Position numbers and translations under genes: made by a program
The notes under the pieces: model-generated
What the model saw: only the letters and a program-made list of their open reading frames with translations
What the model was told of the DNA's origin: nothing
Database searches by the model: none
Assembly (NCBI GenBank): GCA_039111635.1
Contig: JBCAQO010000006.1
Location: forward strand, 186,001-250,000
Length of the DNA stretch: 64,000 nt
Direction of reading: 5' to 3'
Source of the DNA: Heterobasidion occidentale
Lineage: Eukaryota; Basidiomycota; Agaricomycetes; Russulales; Bondarzewiaceae
Shown: piece by piece, positions 1 to 12,656 of the stretch
Layout: every line of letters starts with the position of its first letter
Position numbering within the stretch: position 1 is the stretch's first letter

Positions 1-35
1 CCACAGGGTGGCACGTCTCTTTGTCCCCTCGCGAC

Positions 36-43
36 TATATAAG
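36..43 (+). promoter_or_regulatory. TATA box of the first gene
   Basis: The octamer TATATAAG lies about 105 nt before the first ATG of the gene at 147, followed by a pyrimidine-rich stretch. This is the usual spacing for a fungal TATA promoter with a short leader. Confidence 0.45.
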
Positions 44-146
44 CCATATAGATCCTTGTTTTTAAATGGCTTTCGCAATCACTCGTCTGTTACCAACATC
101 CTCGCTCATTCTCCTGTTATATTCCCCTTCATAGACCTTATCCGTG

Positions 147-1669
147 ATGTCTCAGACCTCAATAGACGGAGATTATGACACTGCTCACGACTCCACTAAC
201 TCTTTCGCTCCTCATCTTCACACTTATGTCGCATTTTCCATAGACCCAGTCGCTACTGTTGCTTCCCTGGAGGATCCAGATGCCACTGAGGCGGCACGCA
301 TCCTTCCGATTCGGAAGTATGTGGGCTTTGTGAGAACCGTATGTTCTCACTGTTTACTTTGCGTTCTACGTTTGTCTATATTGATTGTGGCACGTTGAAC
401 CCAGATCCACGACCTTCGCCTCCCCTCTCGCCCGTACCATCGCTGTGACATTGCCTTACTCAGTCAAGGGCTCCCGAACGATGTAGAAGAGTACGGCATC
501 CAACCCTTCATGTGTGCGCCGGTCGCACCTACCGAGGATCATCCTCTATCTCGAGCGCCTCTCTGCCCGACCAAACCGCTGCCATGGGATGACGTGTATC
601 ATCACTCGCACATGATATTCTCTGGCCGCGTCCGCACGGCGCCTGCGGACTATACAAATGCCACCATGATCACTGGCAAAGATGCCTATCGGTTCCAGGA
701 GATGCTGAGCGAGGATGAGGCGAGGCGACATGAGCTCGAAGTGGATTCAGAGGACATTTCGGACCGTCCACTCACCCCGACGAGTCCCGAAATCGTCTCG
801 GACACGGCTTCCGACAGTAGCTTAGGGATCCCGGCTGCCTCCAGTACCGCTGGGTCGCTATTGGAATCTGAATCCGATGGCAACGAGCCCTTGTCGGCGT
901 CGTTGGGAGACCTGCAGCCAGAGCGTCTCGAGAAACTGTTGGAAACGCTGCCGCGTCCCCGTAACCCGGTGGCGTACACTGACTCGGAATCGGAAAGTGA
1001 CCTTGAACCTGTTCCGAGCCCCCCGCCCTCCCTTGGCCCCAGCATCTTCACACAATCGTTGAGTCTCGAAGAAGACCCTGCTTACCTGACCATGCCCGTC
1101 GTTGATGTGGATTACGATCTGTCTTCTATTGGCGATCTCAATGACCCTCGGCTGTTGTTGGATGAGATCGCGGCTCTCGAACAGTACGCCTTTGAAGCCT
1201 GTGTGTGAAATCTGCACGCTGACCGTCCCTTGCAGGATCGTGGAAGAATCTCGAGCTCGGGCTGAAGCTCGTGACGCGGCGCAACTCATTTCAATGTGGC
1301 TGGATAGCCAAGTATCCCCCAGCCAGCCGACCATGGACGTTCAAGATAACTGTACGTGTGACTCGCCTGATGACTCTCTAGCTCCACTAAATCAGCTTGG
1401 TCTCAGTTATCAAGCCCTCTGGTCTGTTCCCGAGTATCGTCAGACGCGCGCGGGGCTCCTTGGGTTTCAAGCGGTCTCGATCTAGCGGCACTCTCGAGAA
1501 GGCACCTGCCAGTTCTTCTGGTTCCACTGCCGTCGCGTCTCGCCCACGGTCATCAAGGAGATCAACCATTCCTTCGATATCTGGAAAAGGATTTCTCGAC
1601 CTCCTGTTCAAACGAGCCAAACAAGAAAGAAACCCACTCAACGGGCGACGCAGGCGTCACTCTGAGTGA
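147..1669 (+). CDS. Acidic, serine-rich conserved hypothetical protein
   Basis: I do not recognise the family. The model has four exons (147-338, 405-1183, 1236-1351, 1407-1669) and encodes about 449 aa; all three introns are 52-66 nt with GTA(T/C)G donors and CAG/TAG acceptors, and the phases fit. The N-terminal third (around YVGFVRT-IHDLRLPSRPYH) looks like a folded, conserved segment. The middle (about residues 165-260) is rich in Ser, Asp, Glu and Pro with ESES-type runs, so is probably disordered. The last exon is basic (KRSRSS, RRRRHSE) and could hold a nuclear localisation signal. There is no signal peptide and no membrane segment. Function is unknown. The ATG at 147 was chosen because it is the first after the TATA box and the exon is open from it. 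Confidence 0.6.
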
Positions 1670-3024
1670 TGTATGAAGTAGGTGCGCACGCTGTAGCTGT
1701 AGGAATTGATAGAATGAAGAGTTACACTGGTGGTTATGTATTAATTTATCACGATGTTAGAGACTGCCCTGGTATGTAGACATACCGAGCTTATGATTAT
1801 GTTTAAGTTGGTGCGGTACAAGGGCATGCTCGAAGGCACAATCTCTTTGGAAGCATAGGTCGCCTGTGTCGAAACGCCGTGAGACAGAAACATTCAAACT
1901 CACCGAGAGCCTGTACAGGTGCTTCACATGGAGTTACTGAGCAACAGCGAACGGACGTGGCCCTCATTGTCGTCGCCCATCAACACTCTTGGATCGAGGT
2001 TTGCCCGATGATAGCTGTCAAACGGGGCCGACACTGGGCTGATCTCGGCGCCATCCCGGCACACGCGACCGTCCGCGACCGTGTAAACATCGTGGTATAA
2101 ACGAGGCGCCCGTTCTAGGCGGTGACGCTAGCCCGATTACGGCGCTTTTAGTCGTGGAGAGTGGACCTGAAGACAGCTGTACGTGAGTCCGCTCTCCCAT
2201 CTGGTGTTTCATGTATTGATTTAAGGCGTGCAGACAGATGCGGAGACAAACCTCGAATATTTCGGACATGTAGTCCTGTCGCCTACTCTTGATGAGCCTT
2301 TGAGAGTCCCACACGTTCCAGCAAAACACTTCTAATGAACAGGCTAGTAGCATAGGTTGCCTCACAGACTGCGCCTATTCTTTTTGCGTCTTCTGGGAAA
2401 AGTTCCTCCTCGTGCGAATCTGCTGATCCTGGCGGCGTTACATGGGGATAATGATTTGTAGATTCCCTAACATGATGCGGGGGCAGCACGCGCACGGCAT
2501 CTGCTGCCCAATTCATCCTAGAAACATAGCCGTGTTGTCTCCATATCGCACCGATGGCATTCGCCTCTAGCAAGGGCGTGGACTTGACATGGGGTAATTT
2601 GGCCGCCCGCGGAAGCTGCGGCGGTGAGACGGCGGTACGAGCCTGGCGTTCTCTAGATCGACTGCGCACCGCCGCACAAAAGGAACGTCAGTCGTCAAGC
2701 AGGCTCAGGCGTTGGAGGGTGAATGCTGGGAGAGCGTTGGGATATCAACGACAACCACTAGACTAGCGGCGCAGAAAGTACTAGAAATGCCAGACAGTCG
2801 ACAACGGGGCTATAGGCGAGAGAGATTGAAATTTGGATTCGGGGGGACGGGGACGATTGAAGGGCCAGACGGACGGGCCGCCACGTGGCACTCAGATCTC
2901 TATTGCCGAAAAAAGAAGGCGGACAGCATAGAAATAGGGCACACGTTCGCTCCCTCGCCGCCTTGACTTTCTCTCCACTTGCCTCTCCTTTCTTGCTGCT
3001 TACACCACGCCTGTTCCCACCACG
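1670..3024. other. Intergenic region, no supported gene
   Basis: Several short reading frames occur on both strands, but none has family-like sequence or convincing splice partners. The last 100 nt (about 2940-3024) are CT-rich and form the probable promoter and leader of the next gene. Confidence 0.4.
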
Positions 3025-5328
3025 ATGTCCAACATCTCTCCTACAACTGGGCGGGTCCCAGCTCCGGCTCAGAGCAGTCCTTTCGGCGGGAACGCTCTGA
3101 GTGTCGAGTACATGTTCCAGCAGATCATGGAAGTGGTCCAGAAATCAGTGCGTGCTCATACCAAAATTTTCGCGGTGTACAACGCTGATGTCCATCTTTG
3201 GTTCTGCGGAACAGAACTCTGAGATTGCTGAGCTCCGTCAAGAGTGTGCAGAGCTCAGGCATGCGAATGCTAACCTCGAACGTCAGGTCCGGGAGGGTAT
3301 GCAGGTGAGCGTGGTGCACTCTGTCGATATTTCGGGCCGTTCCTGCACTTCTTGGCCTTTGCCTGGCTGTTGGCATTGCCACGACCGTGAGCGCGTGCTC
3401 TAGGCTTCGGCTAAGCCACATATTGGCCTTGGGCTTTGGTACACGGCGGCACCCTCAACGGTCCTAGACCGCTGCTGGCAAATCTACTTGTCCTGGACTT
3501 GTCGCTCTAAACCCATCCCGCCGTGCTATCCTATCTCTCTGATAGATCGCCTCCTTCTTTTGCGTCATGATTGTTCCCATTTGTACCCTTCTTGCACATC
3601 TGGGGTGTATCCTCGCTGCCTTCATCTCGCCATTTTGATGGTGACCGTCCTGCATATGTCTATATCTACGTCATCTCCATAATGCGTTGCTTTGAGCTGG
3701 GTTCGAGGAAGTATCATGCCACTCTTAACTCAATCTATATCCGCTCGGTCGCGTGATCTCCTTACCCCTGCATTACGCTCTAAATTTCCAATATGGGTTT
3801 ACTCCCTCTTTGGATCTATTGCGATCTTGGGGCAATGGATTTCCTACTCATGACATGCCTGGCATGATTCTCTATCAGCTCTTGTATTTCGCATCAGCAA
3901 TTTCAGGCTTACTGACATTGACACAGAATCACAATGGTTCCCGCCTTGGAACTCCAGGATTCATGACTCCTGCCCCCGGCTCGCCCCAACTGCGCGCTAA
4001 ATCTCCTTTCCTCAGTCCCAGTTCGATACCTGCCTTGGCCGTACCGCCAGTCATGTATGTGCCCTCTCCTCTCGGCGACAACTCCCTCAGCTCCTACCCC
4101 TTTGGCCCTATTCGTGAAATTCCGGGCTTCTACGTCGTTATTCCCGCCGGTGGTGCTGGTACACGCCTTTGGCCTCTTTCTCGCGAAAATCACCCTAAGT
4201 TCCTTTTGGACGTCACCCTCAAAGGACGCAGCCTCATTCAAGCAACTTGGGATCGTCTTCTCCCACTCGCTGGCCCGACCCGTACAACCGTTGTTGCTGG
4301 TGCTCCGCACATGAAGGGCATCACTGAGCAGCTCCCCGACCTACTCCACCACAACCTCTTCTGCGAGCCGGGCCCGAAGGACTCAATGGCTGCAATTGGT
4401 CTTGCTGCTGCGATTCTCGCGCGCCGTGACCCCGACGCCGTCATTGGTAGCTTCGCTGCTGATCACATGATCTCTGGCGACGATGCCTTCCTGACTGCAG
4501 TGTCGGAGGCCGTACAGGTAGCGAAGAAGGACTACCTGGTCACGATTGGCATTGCGCCGTCTCACCCGTCCACTGGGTTCGGTTATGTTCGTCTCGGCGA
4601 GAGACTGGATATCAAAGAGGCTCCTAATGCAAGACTTGTGTCGAGCTTCAAGGAGAAGCCAGACGCGCGCACGGCTGCTGCGTACATCGCGACTGGAAAC
4701 TACAGATGGAATGCTGGCATGTTCGTGACGAAGGCAACATTCTTGATGCAACTGCTGGAGCAGTACAAGCCCGAGATTGCCGAAGGCTTGAATAAAGTCG
4801 CTGCAGCGTGGGATGATGAGACCTTGAGATCGAGGGTGCTCGAAGAGGTGTGGCCGACGTTGGAGAAGATCGCCATCGATCATGCTGTTGCTGAGCCTGC
4901 CTCGATGGAAGGCCGAGTGGCCGTTGTGCCTGCGACTTTCGGTGCGTGCTTCATGTTTCGCGGCATCGTGCTTTTGCTTACTCACAGTTCATAGGTTGGG
5001 ACGATGTTGGAGATTTCTCGTCTCTCGCTGACCTTCTCCCCGCTGAGGCCAACCAGCCTCGCATCTTGGGCGACAGTGCGCTTGGTAATGATCCTTCCCT
5101 CTGTACTCCAGTTCGCGGAGCTGACTTGTCCGTACAGTTCTCACGGAGCAGGTTGCTGGTGGGATTGTCGTGCCTGGGTCGGGGCGTCTTGTGGCCTGCC
5201 TTGGTGTGGACGATCTTGTCATTGTCGACATGCCCGATACCTTGCTTGTGACTACGCGTGCGCGGTCGCAGGAGGTAAAGAAACTCGTGAAGAAATGCAA
5301 GGACGCGGGTTGGAAATCGTTGCTGTGA
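3025..5328 (+). CDS. Mannose-1-phosphate guanylyltransferase, bacterial ManC-like, with N-terminal coiled-coil extension
   Basis: Predicted to make GDP-mannose from mannose-1-phosphate and GTP in the cytosol. Modelled exons are 3025-3174, 3215-3304, 3927-4941, 4995-5084 and 5138-5328 (511 aa). The nucleotidyltransferase signature GGAGTRLWPLSR is at about residues 155-166, with downstream FKEKP, WNAGMF and WDDVGDF motifs and a C-terminal segment ending in LLVTTRARSQEVKKL. These match the bacterial ManC type rather than the usual fungal Psa1/Mpg1 type, which starts with a GGFGTRLRPLT-like motif. Residues 1-145 are extra: a short helix-forming region, a leucine-heptad coiled coil (about 51-80) and a Pro/Ser-rich linker. 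The splice junctions across WDDVGDF and GGIVVPGSGR are secure. The 40-nt first intron and the 622-nt second intron are less certain, although their phases match and the latter ends in a good branch site and CAG. The first two exons could belong to a separate small gene. Confidence 0.75.
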
Positions 5329-5784
5329 GATGATCCTTGCAGAATATTTATTGCATTGGGCCGTGGTGAATCTGGTAATCTTTCCCTTTCGGTCGGAGTG
5401 ACATTGGGATCTCTTTAGGACAATTTTTCGCGCTGCATCTTCCCCTCCAAGTCGACTCTCCTTTCCTCGAACTTAGTTTCTATCTCCATTACTCCATCCA
5501 ATTAATCACCCTCATCTCTAGTACTGGACCTATATGCACATTCTATGAACGATGTTTAAACTTGGCACGCAGAACTTCCTTGGTCTTGAATGACCTCCAA
5601 ATCGCGTGAAGTATACTATAAAGCGTATGTAGCCAACCAAAATAATGTCAATCCTCTGGTATAGGGTTCGAAACTAATGTTTTCTGCTGAAGCTGGACAA
5701 TAGGTCATGAGAAGACTGAGGAATTTGCGTCTCATGTCTTTCCATGCCTCATGGAAGATTGTTACCTCGAAATGTTATTGCTGT
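5329..5784. other. Intergenic region between convergent genes
   Basis: This holds the 3' ends of the guanylyltransferase gene (+) and the membrane-protein gene (-). It is AT-richer than the flanks, and no gene or repeat was seen. Confidence 0.4.
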
Positions 5785-6497
5785 CTATGCCAAAACTTGC
5801 CAATCCTCAGAGGCATCTATCTTGACTAGATCGTGTGATGTGGTAGCAGCGGGAGGGCCATGCCAGGTAGGCGACTCATCCGAGGAAACAGTGTGATCTT
5901 TCCATACCTCCCCGGAGAATATGGATCGCTCCATAGGTTGAAGAATAGATAGTGTGAATCGTCGTCGGGAAGTTATGGTTTCGGGATAACGCGAAAGATC
6001 GGTATGGGGATCGATTACAGAGGAGGAACCTGTCACATCCTCCGTCTGATCGCTGGTACTGGAATCATCGGAGCTCGAGGTGCGGCTCAATAGCAAACGG
6101 GAGACGCCATCGCCCTGCGAGGAATTGTCGAAGGTTGTCGAGAAATGGTGAGCGGGACTCACATTATTCCAAAGCCCTTTCAACTCTTCAGACGCTCCAT
6201 GCGACGTATAGTGGCTCATCTCCGTGGGTAGCACTAGTGCAGCGACGTTTGCACCCTCTTCTTGTTTAATTGGCGTCTTTACTGGTGGTATCGGTTCTGC
6301 AATAAGAACAGGGCCTTCTGTGCACGGCGGTCAATTCGAGCAGTCAACAGAACAATAGCCTGCTCACCTTCAACCTTCAGACTTCGGATGGTACGCTGAA
6401 TGATGAAGTAAAGGCTGACCAGGAACAACAAGACGGGGAGAAAAGAAGATATCGAGGGGAGATGCACGACCAGAGAGAATTGAATACAGTTAGGCAT
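5785..6497 (-). CDS. Small single-span membrane protein, function unknown
   Basis: Two exons on the minus strand, 6497-6368 and 6317-5785, are separated by a 50-nt intron with a GTGAGC donor and GCACAG acceptor; joined they encode 220 aa in one frame. Residues about 17-34 form one hydrophobic helix (SSFLPVLLFLVSLYFIIQ), followed by a basic stretch (RTIRSLK) and then a hydrophilic, Ser/Asp/Thr-rich tail of about 180 residues. This suggests a bitopic protein with an N-out or signal-anchor topology and a disordered tail. The family is not recognised. Splicing is supported because the unspliced frame stops within the intron, while the spliced frame stays open for 177 further codons. Confidence 0.6.
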
Positions 6498-8041
6498 TGT
6501 ACGAGGTCATGGCCTGGGGCTGAGGATTTTGTTGCCACTCGTCCCTTCGCGCTTGTGCATAGCTGCGGGTAACGTTGTGGCTTCCCATGCGCTTGCCACG
6601 AAGAAGCGCCTCGTGGTGGCCTGGAGCACATGATTTATTGAAGTCTTTTCGAGGTATTTCATGGTCGAAGATTCGCACCACCCTCAGATACTTCCGCATC
6701 TCCGTGGCATTGATATCTGCGCCATAAATTTGGGGAAGGTGTCTCTTTCAGCTGTTTATCGGCGGACGCGTCTTCAATTCCTATCTCTATAAGGAGCAGA
6801 CGTCATCGAAATCCATGAGGTTTTTGCGATATTTGTGGTTTACGGTTAATTGCTGATCAAGACAGGGCCACGGCATTCTGGAATGGGCACGGGCAATGAC
6901 CGGCCAGTGCAGGAGAACGCACTGAGAACGCACAGTAGGCGCGGGGAGGTTATAGACCAAACTCCTGTTCACGGAGTATTTTTCGATGATCCTGACTTCT
7001 CCAGAGCCGGTTGAGATTAGTTGACGAATCAGCCCCATGTCAGCCTTGGCATGGTTTGAATTCAACATAGTGAAAGTAGCTTTATACTGCGGACAACCAG
7101 ACGATTGCAGTCGAGCGGAGATTATATATGAAGCTGGCTTTACCTAACATGTGTGTACGCACATATTGACTCCCTTTGTACATGTCGGTCGAGTTTTCCT
7201 CCCGCTATGCCTTACCGGTGTTTATACATTTGTATACTTTCAGGTCTTTGCTATTCGACAACATGGAAGTTCGGACGGCGTAGTCGGAACTCCGCGGATG
7301 CGATCATATACCGCCAAAACCAGGCCGAATAGAGAGGGGTTCGGCAGCGTCATGCGAAAGCTGATTGACACTCAGTATGGAATCTCAATAGTCAATACGG
7401 AGGCGGATAGATGACCGGGCCGTGCAGCATACCGAATCGCCGGATACCACGGCACTAGCCGTCGAATATTGAAGGTCGAATGCCTGGTAAGACCGCACCA
7501 CCGCAAGTTTCCGCCCTATCTCAGTCGCGACATCGTGGTGACTTACTAGTCGTGATCAACATCAGATGATGTTTCAGTTGCCTGTAATCTGAACATTGAC
7601 GCTACCCGTTTCATATGACAGCCGTACAGAGAGCGATGCTAAAAAAAATGGCGGCATCTGCAACGGAAGACCGAGAGAGGTTGGTTGGAGACAGGAAGGG
7701 GTGCCAAAAAAGGGAGACCGCCATAACTAGCACAAACCCCGTGAGGCTGTCGGTTCCTGTAAGGTCCGTTGGCAAACTGCGACTCAATTCTGACTGGATA
7801 CTTACCTCGAGGCAGTGCTGCGCCGGGAGACACCGGAAACACAAGGTATAGGTCCCACCAACCTGTCCTTTTTGATCTCGAAAAAAGTTGATCGAGAAGC
7901 GCAACATCAGATCGTGAGGGCGTGCTACGGATAGTTCGCGCATGTTGCGTTTATAACGAGGCCCTATTCTTCGGAGCAGCAGACACCCCGCCCCAAAACA
8001 GCCTTGCATATCTCCGCACTCACGCAGCTTTGAAGCCATAG
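6498..8041. other. Intergenic region, no supported gene
   Basis: Reading frames here, including a 157-codon minus-strand frame at 7611-8084, lack family-like composition and splice support. No repeat or promoter motif stands out. Confidence 0.35.
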
Positions 8042-9097
8042 ATGACGCGACCACCTTCACACACGTTCCCCTGGACGGAGCCAATACGCCTCACTTTCAC
8101 CTCTTTAGATCCAATGAACACGTCTGTCATTCCCTCCGGAGAACCCTCTCCTTCACTGTCCTTTCGTTCCTCCGCATTCAATTCCAGCAGCAACAACGAA
8201 CATGGGAGTGAGGGCCAAGAGTCTGCCCGCCCTTCCACCGCATCCAGGGCGCCCGATGCAGGACCAATTGCGCCACTGTATACCGTGTCCACGAGCAGAG
8301 CCCAGAGTCGGACACGCGGAATAAGGCTGGATGACATACAGCAATCCACGACTATCCAACGCGGAGAAAGCGGCGATGTCATTGCGACGCTCGAATGGGG
8401 TCGATTTCGGAGAGTGAGTGTCAACTTGAGCCTGGGAGAGGAAAGCAGTGCAGCACGGATGGACGTCGAGGGATTACGGGAAGGGACGGGGATGCCGTGG
8501 TATAGGCGCAGCTTCACGACACGAAGGTGAGCTCCTCGATACAATTCTGTGGGTACCTAGGATTCATGGCGTAGGCAGAACAGTGACCTTTGAAGATAGC
8601 CGTGGACGTCGGTATTCATGGCGAAGCAGTAACCTTGCAGAACGCCCGGGAAGAAAAGAGTTCGCTCTCCATGTAGGTACCTCTGAGTTCTAAGGCGGCA
8701 AGCTAAATGAATCGTACATGTGCAGCTGATTACGGTGAGGGATCACGTACCAGAAGGACGAGTCGCTGGTCTGCAAGACGGCGAAAGGATCGCAACGCTA
8801 GTATTTGATGCGTCAGACGATTCGGATCCAACAAGTCTACAAGCACCGCTGTTCCGTTTAGACCGAGGCATTCTGGATCTAAGGTTGCGAGAGCACTGCC
8901 AAAGGCTGGTACAGGAGCTGCAGGATCTCTGTGTCATCTCTGCCATCCTCTTGATCTCAAGGGAAAGAAACAATCTGTTTGATGTTGGTCTCGAGGGGAG
9001 GCAAAGTGGAGGAGCGGAGAGAGGTAGAACGAGAAGATCTATCCGACGTTTGAGTTTTTCTGGAATGAGGTCGGTTCTTCCAGCTGGGCGAGAGTAG
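8042..9097 (+). CDS. DUF6593-family protein
   Basis: Three exons (8042-8526, 8579-8672, 8726-9097) join in phase to 316 aa. The N-terminal half has the layout of the basidiomycete DUF6593 domain: an LTFTSLDPMNTSV start, a PLYTVST strand, a TTIQRGESGDVIATLEW core, and after the first splice a TFEDSRGRRYSWR strand. The role of DUF6593 is unknown. The second half, ending in an R-rich tail, has a short hydrophobic segment (LCVISAILLIS). There is no signal peptide. The acceptor at 8578 rather than 8583 was chosen because only it restores the FEDSRGRRYSWR frame. Confidence 0.65.
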
Positions 9098-10517
9098 CTG
9101 TAGCACGTATTGGATGCAGGGCCGCATCCCACGATTGAGTCGTTGAGACAGAGTTCAACTCCACAGCGATCATAAAGACGATGCACTGGCTGAAACAGGA
9201 TGGGGCAAAGAGGGTGTTCCGAGGGGTGTGTTTCATAGCAACTATATATTCGTGAGCTTTGCTCCGAAAAGGGGTGATCGTTCGCCATCGAGAAGCGCGG
9301 GGTCACAGATCAAAACACTGGGTGGTATAGATGAAGAGAAAAAGGCATCAGAGATACAGGGATGAGGGGTCTAGGGCCGTTGTGCAAGTATCAGGTGTTC
9401 AATTGACGTAGATGCGTCGGCGACTAGAGAAAAGCCGGGAGGGGTCGCGTAGAACCTAATGCGAGATTCTATATTGTTACGCATGCCGTGGACGTCGGAT
9501 TACCAGGACTGTGGGAGCTTGATGGAGGGTCGAGGTCAGAAGTCAGACGGATAGAGCGTGTGCTATATAGTCAGAGGTGTCCCAATGAGCAAATGAGGTG
9601 AAACTGGGATCATGATGGACGTTTTGGAGGCCGTATGTAAAATTGAACAGTGATCTGAAAGAAGAACTTGATGATTTGAGACGCTGATTTGTTTCGCGCA
9701 GGTGCAGCATACCAATTTAGAGGCGTCTTCGCGTGACATGATATCCCCAAAGTCACTGTATTTTATAGCAGTCACGATCGCAGACGTCCCAGACAGCAAG
9801 ATCTATATGTTGTTCAGTCGTTGTCGATAAAGCGGAGGAGCTCAAGGGCCGTAAAATTAGTGATGTGTGCCCATTGCGCCTTCATATGACTTGTGCACTT
9901 ACTTGTGCACCTATCAACCTGTATTGAATGTTTTTTCTGCTAGAACAAAAGATGAACAAAAGAAACAGAGCCATAGGCGTAGCAATATTGAGATTGCGTA
10001 CTTGTCGGAATCCCAAGATCTCCGCGTTCATTTCACTAAAAGTGAAGAGTTGAGAGAGGTTGAGAGGCGTGGCCGACTTGGTTTCGCATCGGCCCGGCCA
10101 CGTCGGGATTTGCCGCTGGCCGCCTGATGACCTCGTCAATGGTCCCAGTTGGGCGGTCTCTTCCCTTGTCAATTTTAACTCTTTCTTGCGTCTGCTGGCA
10201 CCTCTCTGGCACCTCTCCGAACAACAACGCATTTGCACCAGTAACATATACTTTCTCCGTGGCCTGCAGTCTCGCTCGCTCTCCAGAGTGTTCGTCATGG
10301 GATCTGCCTGAGCGCTGGAGATCGTCTGAATCGAATGAAAGTGTTGGACGTCGGTGCGCTGGCACAGACAGCCGTATTTGACCCTCTCAGCTTCCCCGCA
10401 CATCTTTAGTGGCGGGCACATCCTTCTAGAACGCACAAGCCGCCGCTCACAGAACTTCCACAGGTCACGATGCTGTGGTTCGATTTTCATTTCCCTTCCA
10501 TTTATATAGACAACCAT
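9098..10517. other. Intergenic region, no supported gene
   Basis: No reading frame here has recognisable features. The last few hundred bases probably include the promoter of the GH79 gene. Confidence 0.35.
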
Positions 10518-12656
10518 ATGTCCATCGTGCTCGCGTCCAACCCATTCGTCATGCTCTCAGCCATTCTCCTCCAGTTCGTTTGGTTTACGCTGCGATGGTC
10601 CCCGACGTCTGCAATCAGTGTTTCGGTTCCCACCTCGGCGCCCTCTGACGCGCCTACGATCTCGCCATCACACATCTCGCTTTCTATCGAGCAGGATCGT
10701 TGGGTGGACTGGATTGGTCGTGGTACGAGGAATGAATTCTTTTTCAACGCGCTGAACAATTTGAAGGTGCTCTCGGGCGAGGCTACGCGCTTGAGGATTG
10801 GGGCCGATTCAGAGGATCACACAAATTTTAACTCGGCCGTTCAGGTGAGTTCACAATACTGGCTCGGGAGGTATGGCGCAATGGCTGTATTGTACGTACG
10901 ATGCCTGGTCATCTAGGCGATTTCGTGTCATATGACTGCAGTCAAGTGCTCGATTTTCTCATTAGACGGAGACGGGGAAGAAGCGTGCCCGTATATCGAG
11001 TTGAACCCGGCGAAGCTACAAAAATAGAGAACTAGATTCGTGAAGATCTGCTACGCGTTGGCCTTATTCTACCTCACAATGAACATGGGACCAAACTCAC
11101 TCAGTCGTCTCTAGTACTCCGAGTTGATCTTCCCGGCAGTCACCGCTACTGTCCCATACCCGGAGGCAACAAACATCACCGTTGGCAACGAGTACTATCG
11201 CCTGGCTTCTCTCCTTCCGTCAGGTATCACGCCTTCCCACATTTACTCCGCATAACGCTCTAATTCATTCTCCTTTCAGGCACGCAGGTCGTATGGGGTA
11301 TCAACCTCAGGGAATCTAACATCACTGCCGCCTTTTTGGAAGCTAGGGCAATTGCACAAGCTTTTGCGTCATCCTCTGTTAAGAATGCTGGCGTCACCTT
11401 GGAAGCGCTTGAGATCGGTAATGAGGCCGATTTTTATGCGGGCACTCCACAGAACTACGTTGCTCAGTAAGTTTCCTGTCAGCAGTGGTCGTTCAGCATT
11501 TTCTCACTCCTGCGTAGATGGACGAATTTTGCAACGAATGTATCTGCTATTGCCAACGCTGTGCTCAACACCAAGGTTCCATTCTGGGGCGGTGCATTCG
11601 CAGGATCTTCGCTCTCGACGAGCGGCTTTTCACCGCAGTCGATCATTCAAGATGGCATTCTCAATTCGAACGCGGGTGCTCAAATTGCTACGTACGCATT
11701 CTCTCTGTCTCATTCTGCATCATACGGAATGACATTGCTGTGCACAGCGTCTCCCAACATCACTACAGCGGCTCGTTCTGCAGCGGAGACAACGGCGTCC
11801 TCCAGGACCTCATGACGAAGTCGACCATCAGAAGTAATCTAAGCATGTTTAGTCCGGATATACAGGTTGTGCAGGATAATGGTCGTGGCTACGTCCTTGG
11901 GGAGACCAATAGCTACGCATGCCATGGAGCACCCGGTGTGAGCAACACTGCTGGCGCGGCCCTCTGGGGCCTTGATTACGCCCTTTTTGCCTCTCAACTC
12001 GGCATTTCGCGCGTGTACTTCCATGAAGGCATAGGTTACAAGTACAACTTCGTACGCCGCTCTCCATCTCGATCCGAAGCGTCGCGCTGAGAGCATCGCG
12101 ATAGATCCAGCCGGTGACGCTCAATCGCTCGATCCTGGATGGCAGTCCGCTTTCCACTCCGCAGCCGCCACACATTCAGCCGCTCTACTACGCCGCTATC
12201 ATAGCCGCCGAAGCCATTGGCCCTTCAGGGAGCACGCAGGCCACCGAACTTGATATCGGATCTTCGCATGTTTCAGGTTATGCTTTTTTCGACAGTGGCA
12301 AACTCGCTCGGGCGGTGCTCATCAATCTGCGCGCGTTCACTGGTGCGGCTGAGCGGGGCGCGGTGAGCATCAAGCCGGTCTTTGAGGGCGGTTCAGCGCC
12401 TTCGAGGATGTCAATCACTCGGCTGGCTATTCCGTGAGAATCCATGACGTGCCACGCATCTCAAGCTGTACATTGCACTGACCGGTGCTTTGATTCCTCC
12501 AGGTTTGCAAACGCAACGACAGGAGTAACATGGGGTGGACAAACATACGAGACGTCGGACGGGAAGGTGCGCGGTTCTGTGGAGGTGACCACAGTGCCGA
12601 TCAGCCAGGGTGTTGAAGTGCACGATACTGAAGTGGTCATGTTGACTTTTGAGTGA
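10518..12656 (+). CDS. Secreted glycoside hydrolase family 79 (beta-glucuronidase/heparanase-like)
   Basis: Predicted extracellular retaining hydrolase acting on glucuronic-acid-containing glycans. Seven exons (10518-10844, 11115-11223, 11280-11466, 11518-11691, 11748-12051, 12105-12433, 12503-12656) give 527 aa with every phase consistent. A signal-peptide-like hydrophobic stretch (VMLSAILLQFVWFTL) lies near the N terminus. GH79 landmarks are LRIGADSEDHTNF, LEIGNEADFY (Glu of GNE, the likely acid/base), QHHYSGSFC, and VLGETNSYACHG (Glu of GET, the likely nucleophile), followed by a C-terminal beta-domain (GYAFFDSGKLARAVLIN). Both catalytic glutamates are present. The first intron is 270 nt, long for this locus, but the join reads VQ-YSELIFPAVTATVPYP, which fits the family. 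An in-frame ATG at 10470 would add 16 residues before the hydrophobic stretch. Confidence 0.88.

Noticed and set aside
1879..2966. Several 60-128-codon frames
   Set aside because: No conserved motif, promoter or consistent splicing.
7611..8084. 157-codon minus-strand frame
   Set aside because: No family-like composition, no splice sites needed or used, and it overlaps the start of the DUF6593 gene.
10470..10517. Earlier ATG for the GH79 gene
   Set aside because: It would put polar residues and FDFHFPSIYID ahead of the hydrophobic signal segment; the ATG at 10518 gives a more usual secretion signal. Not excluded.
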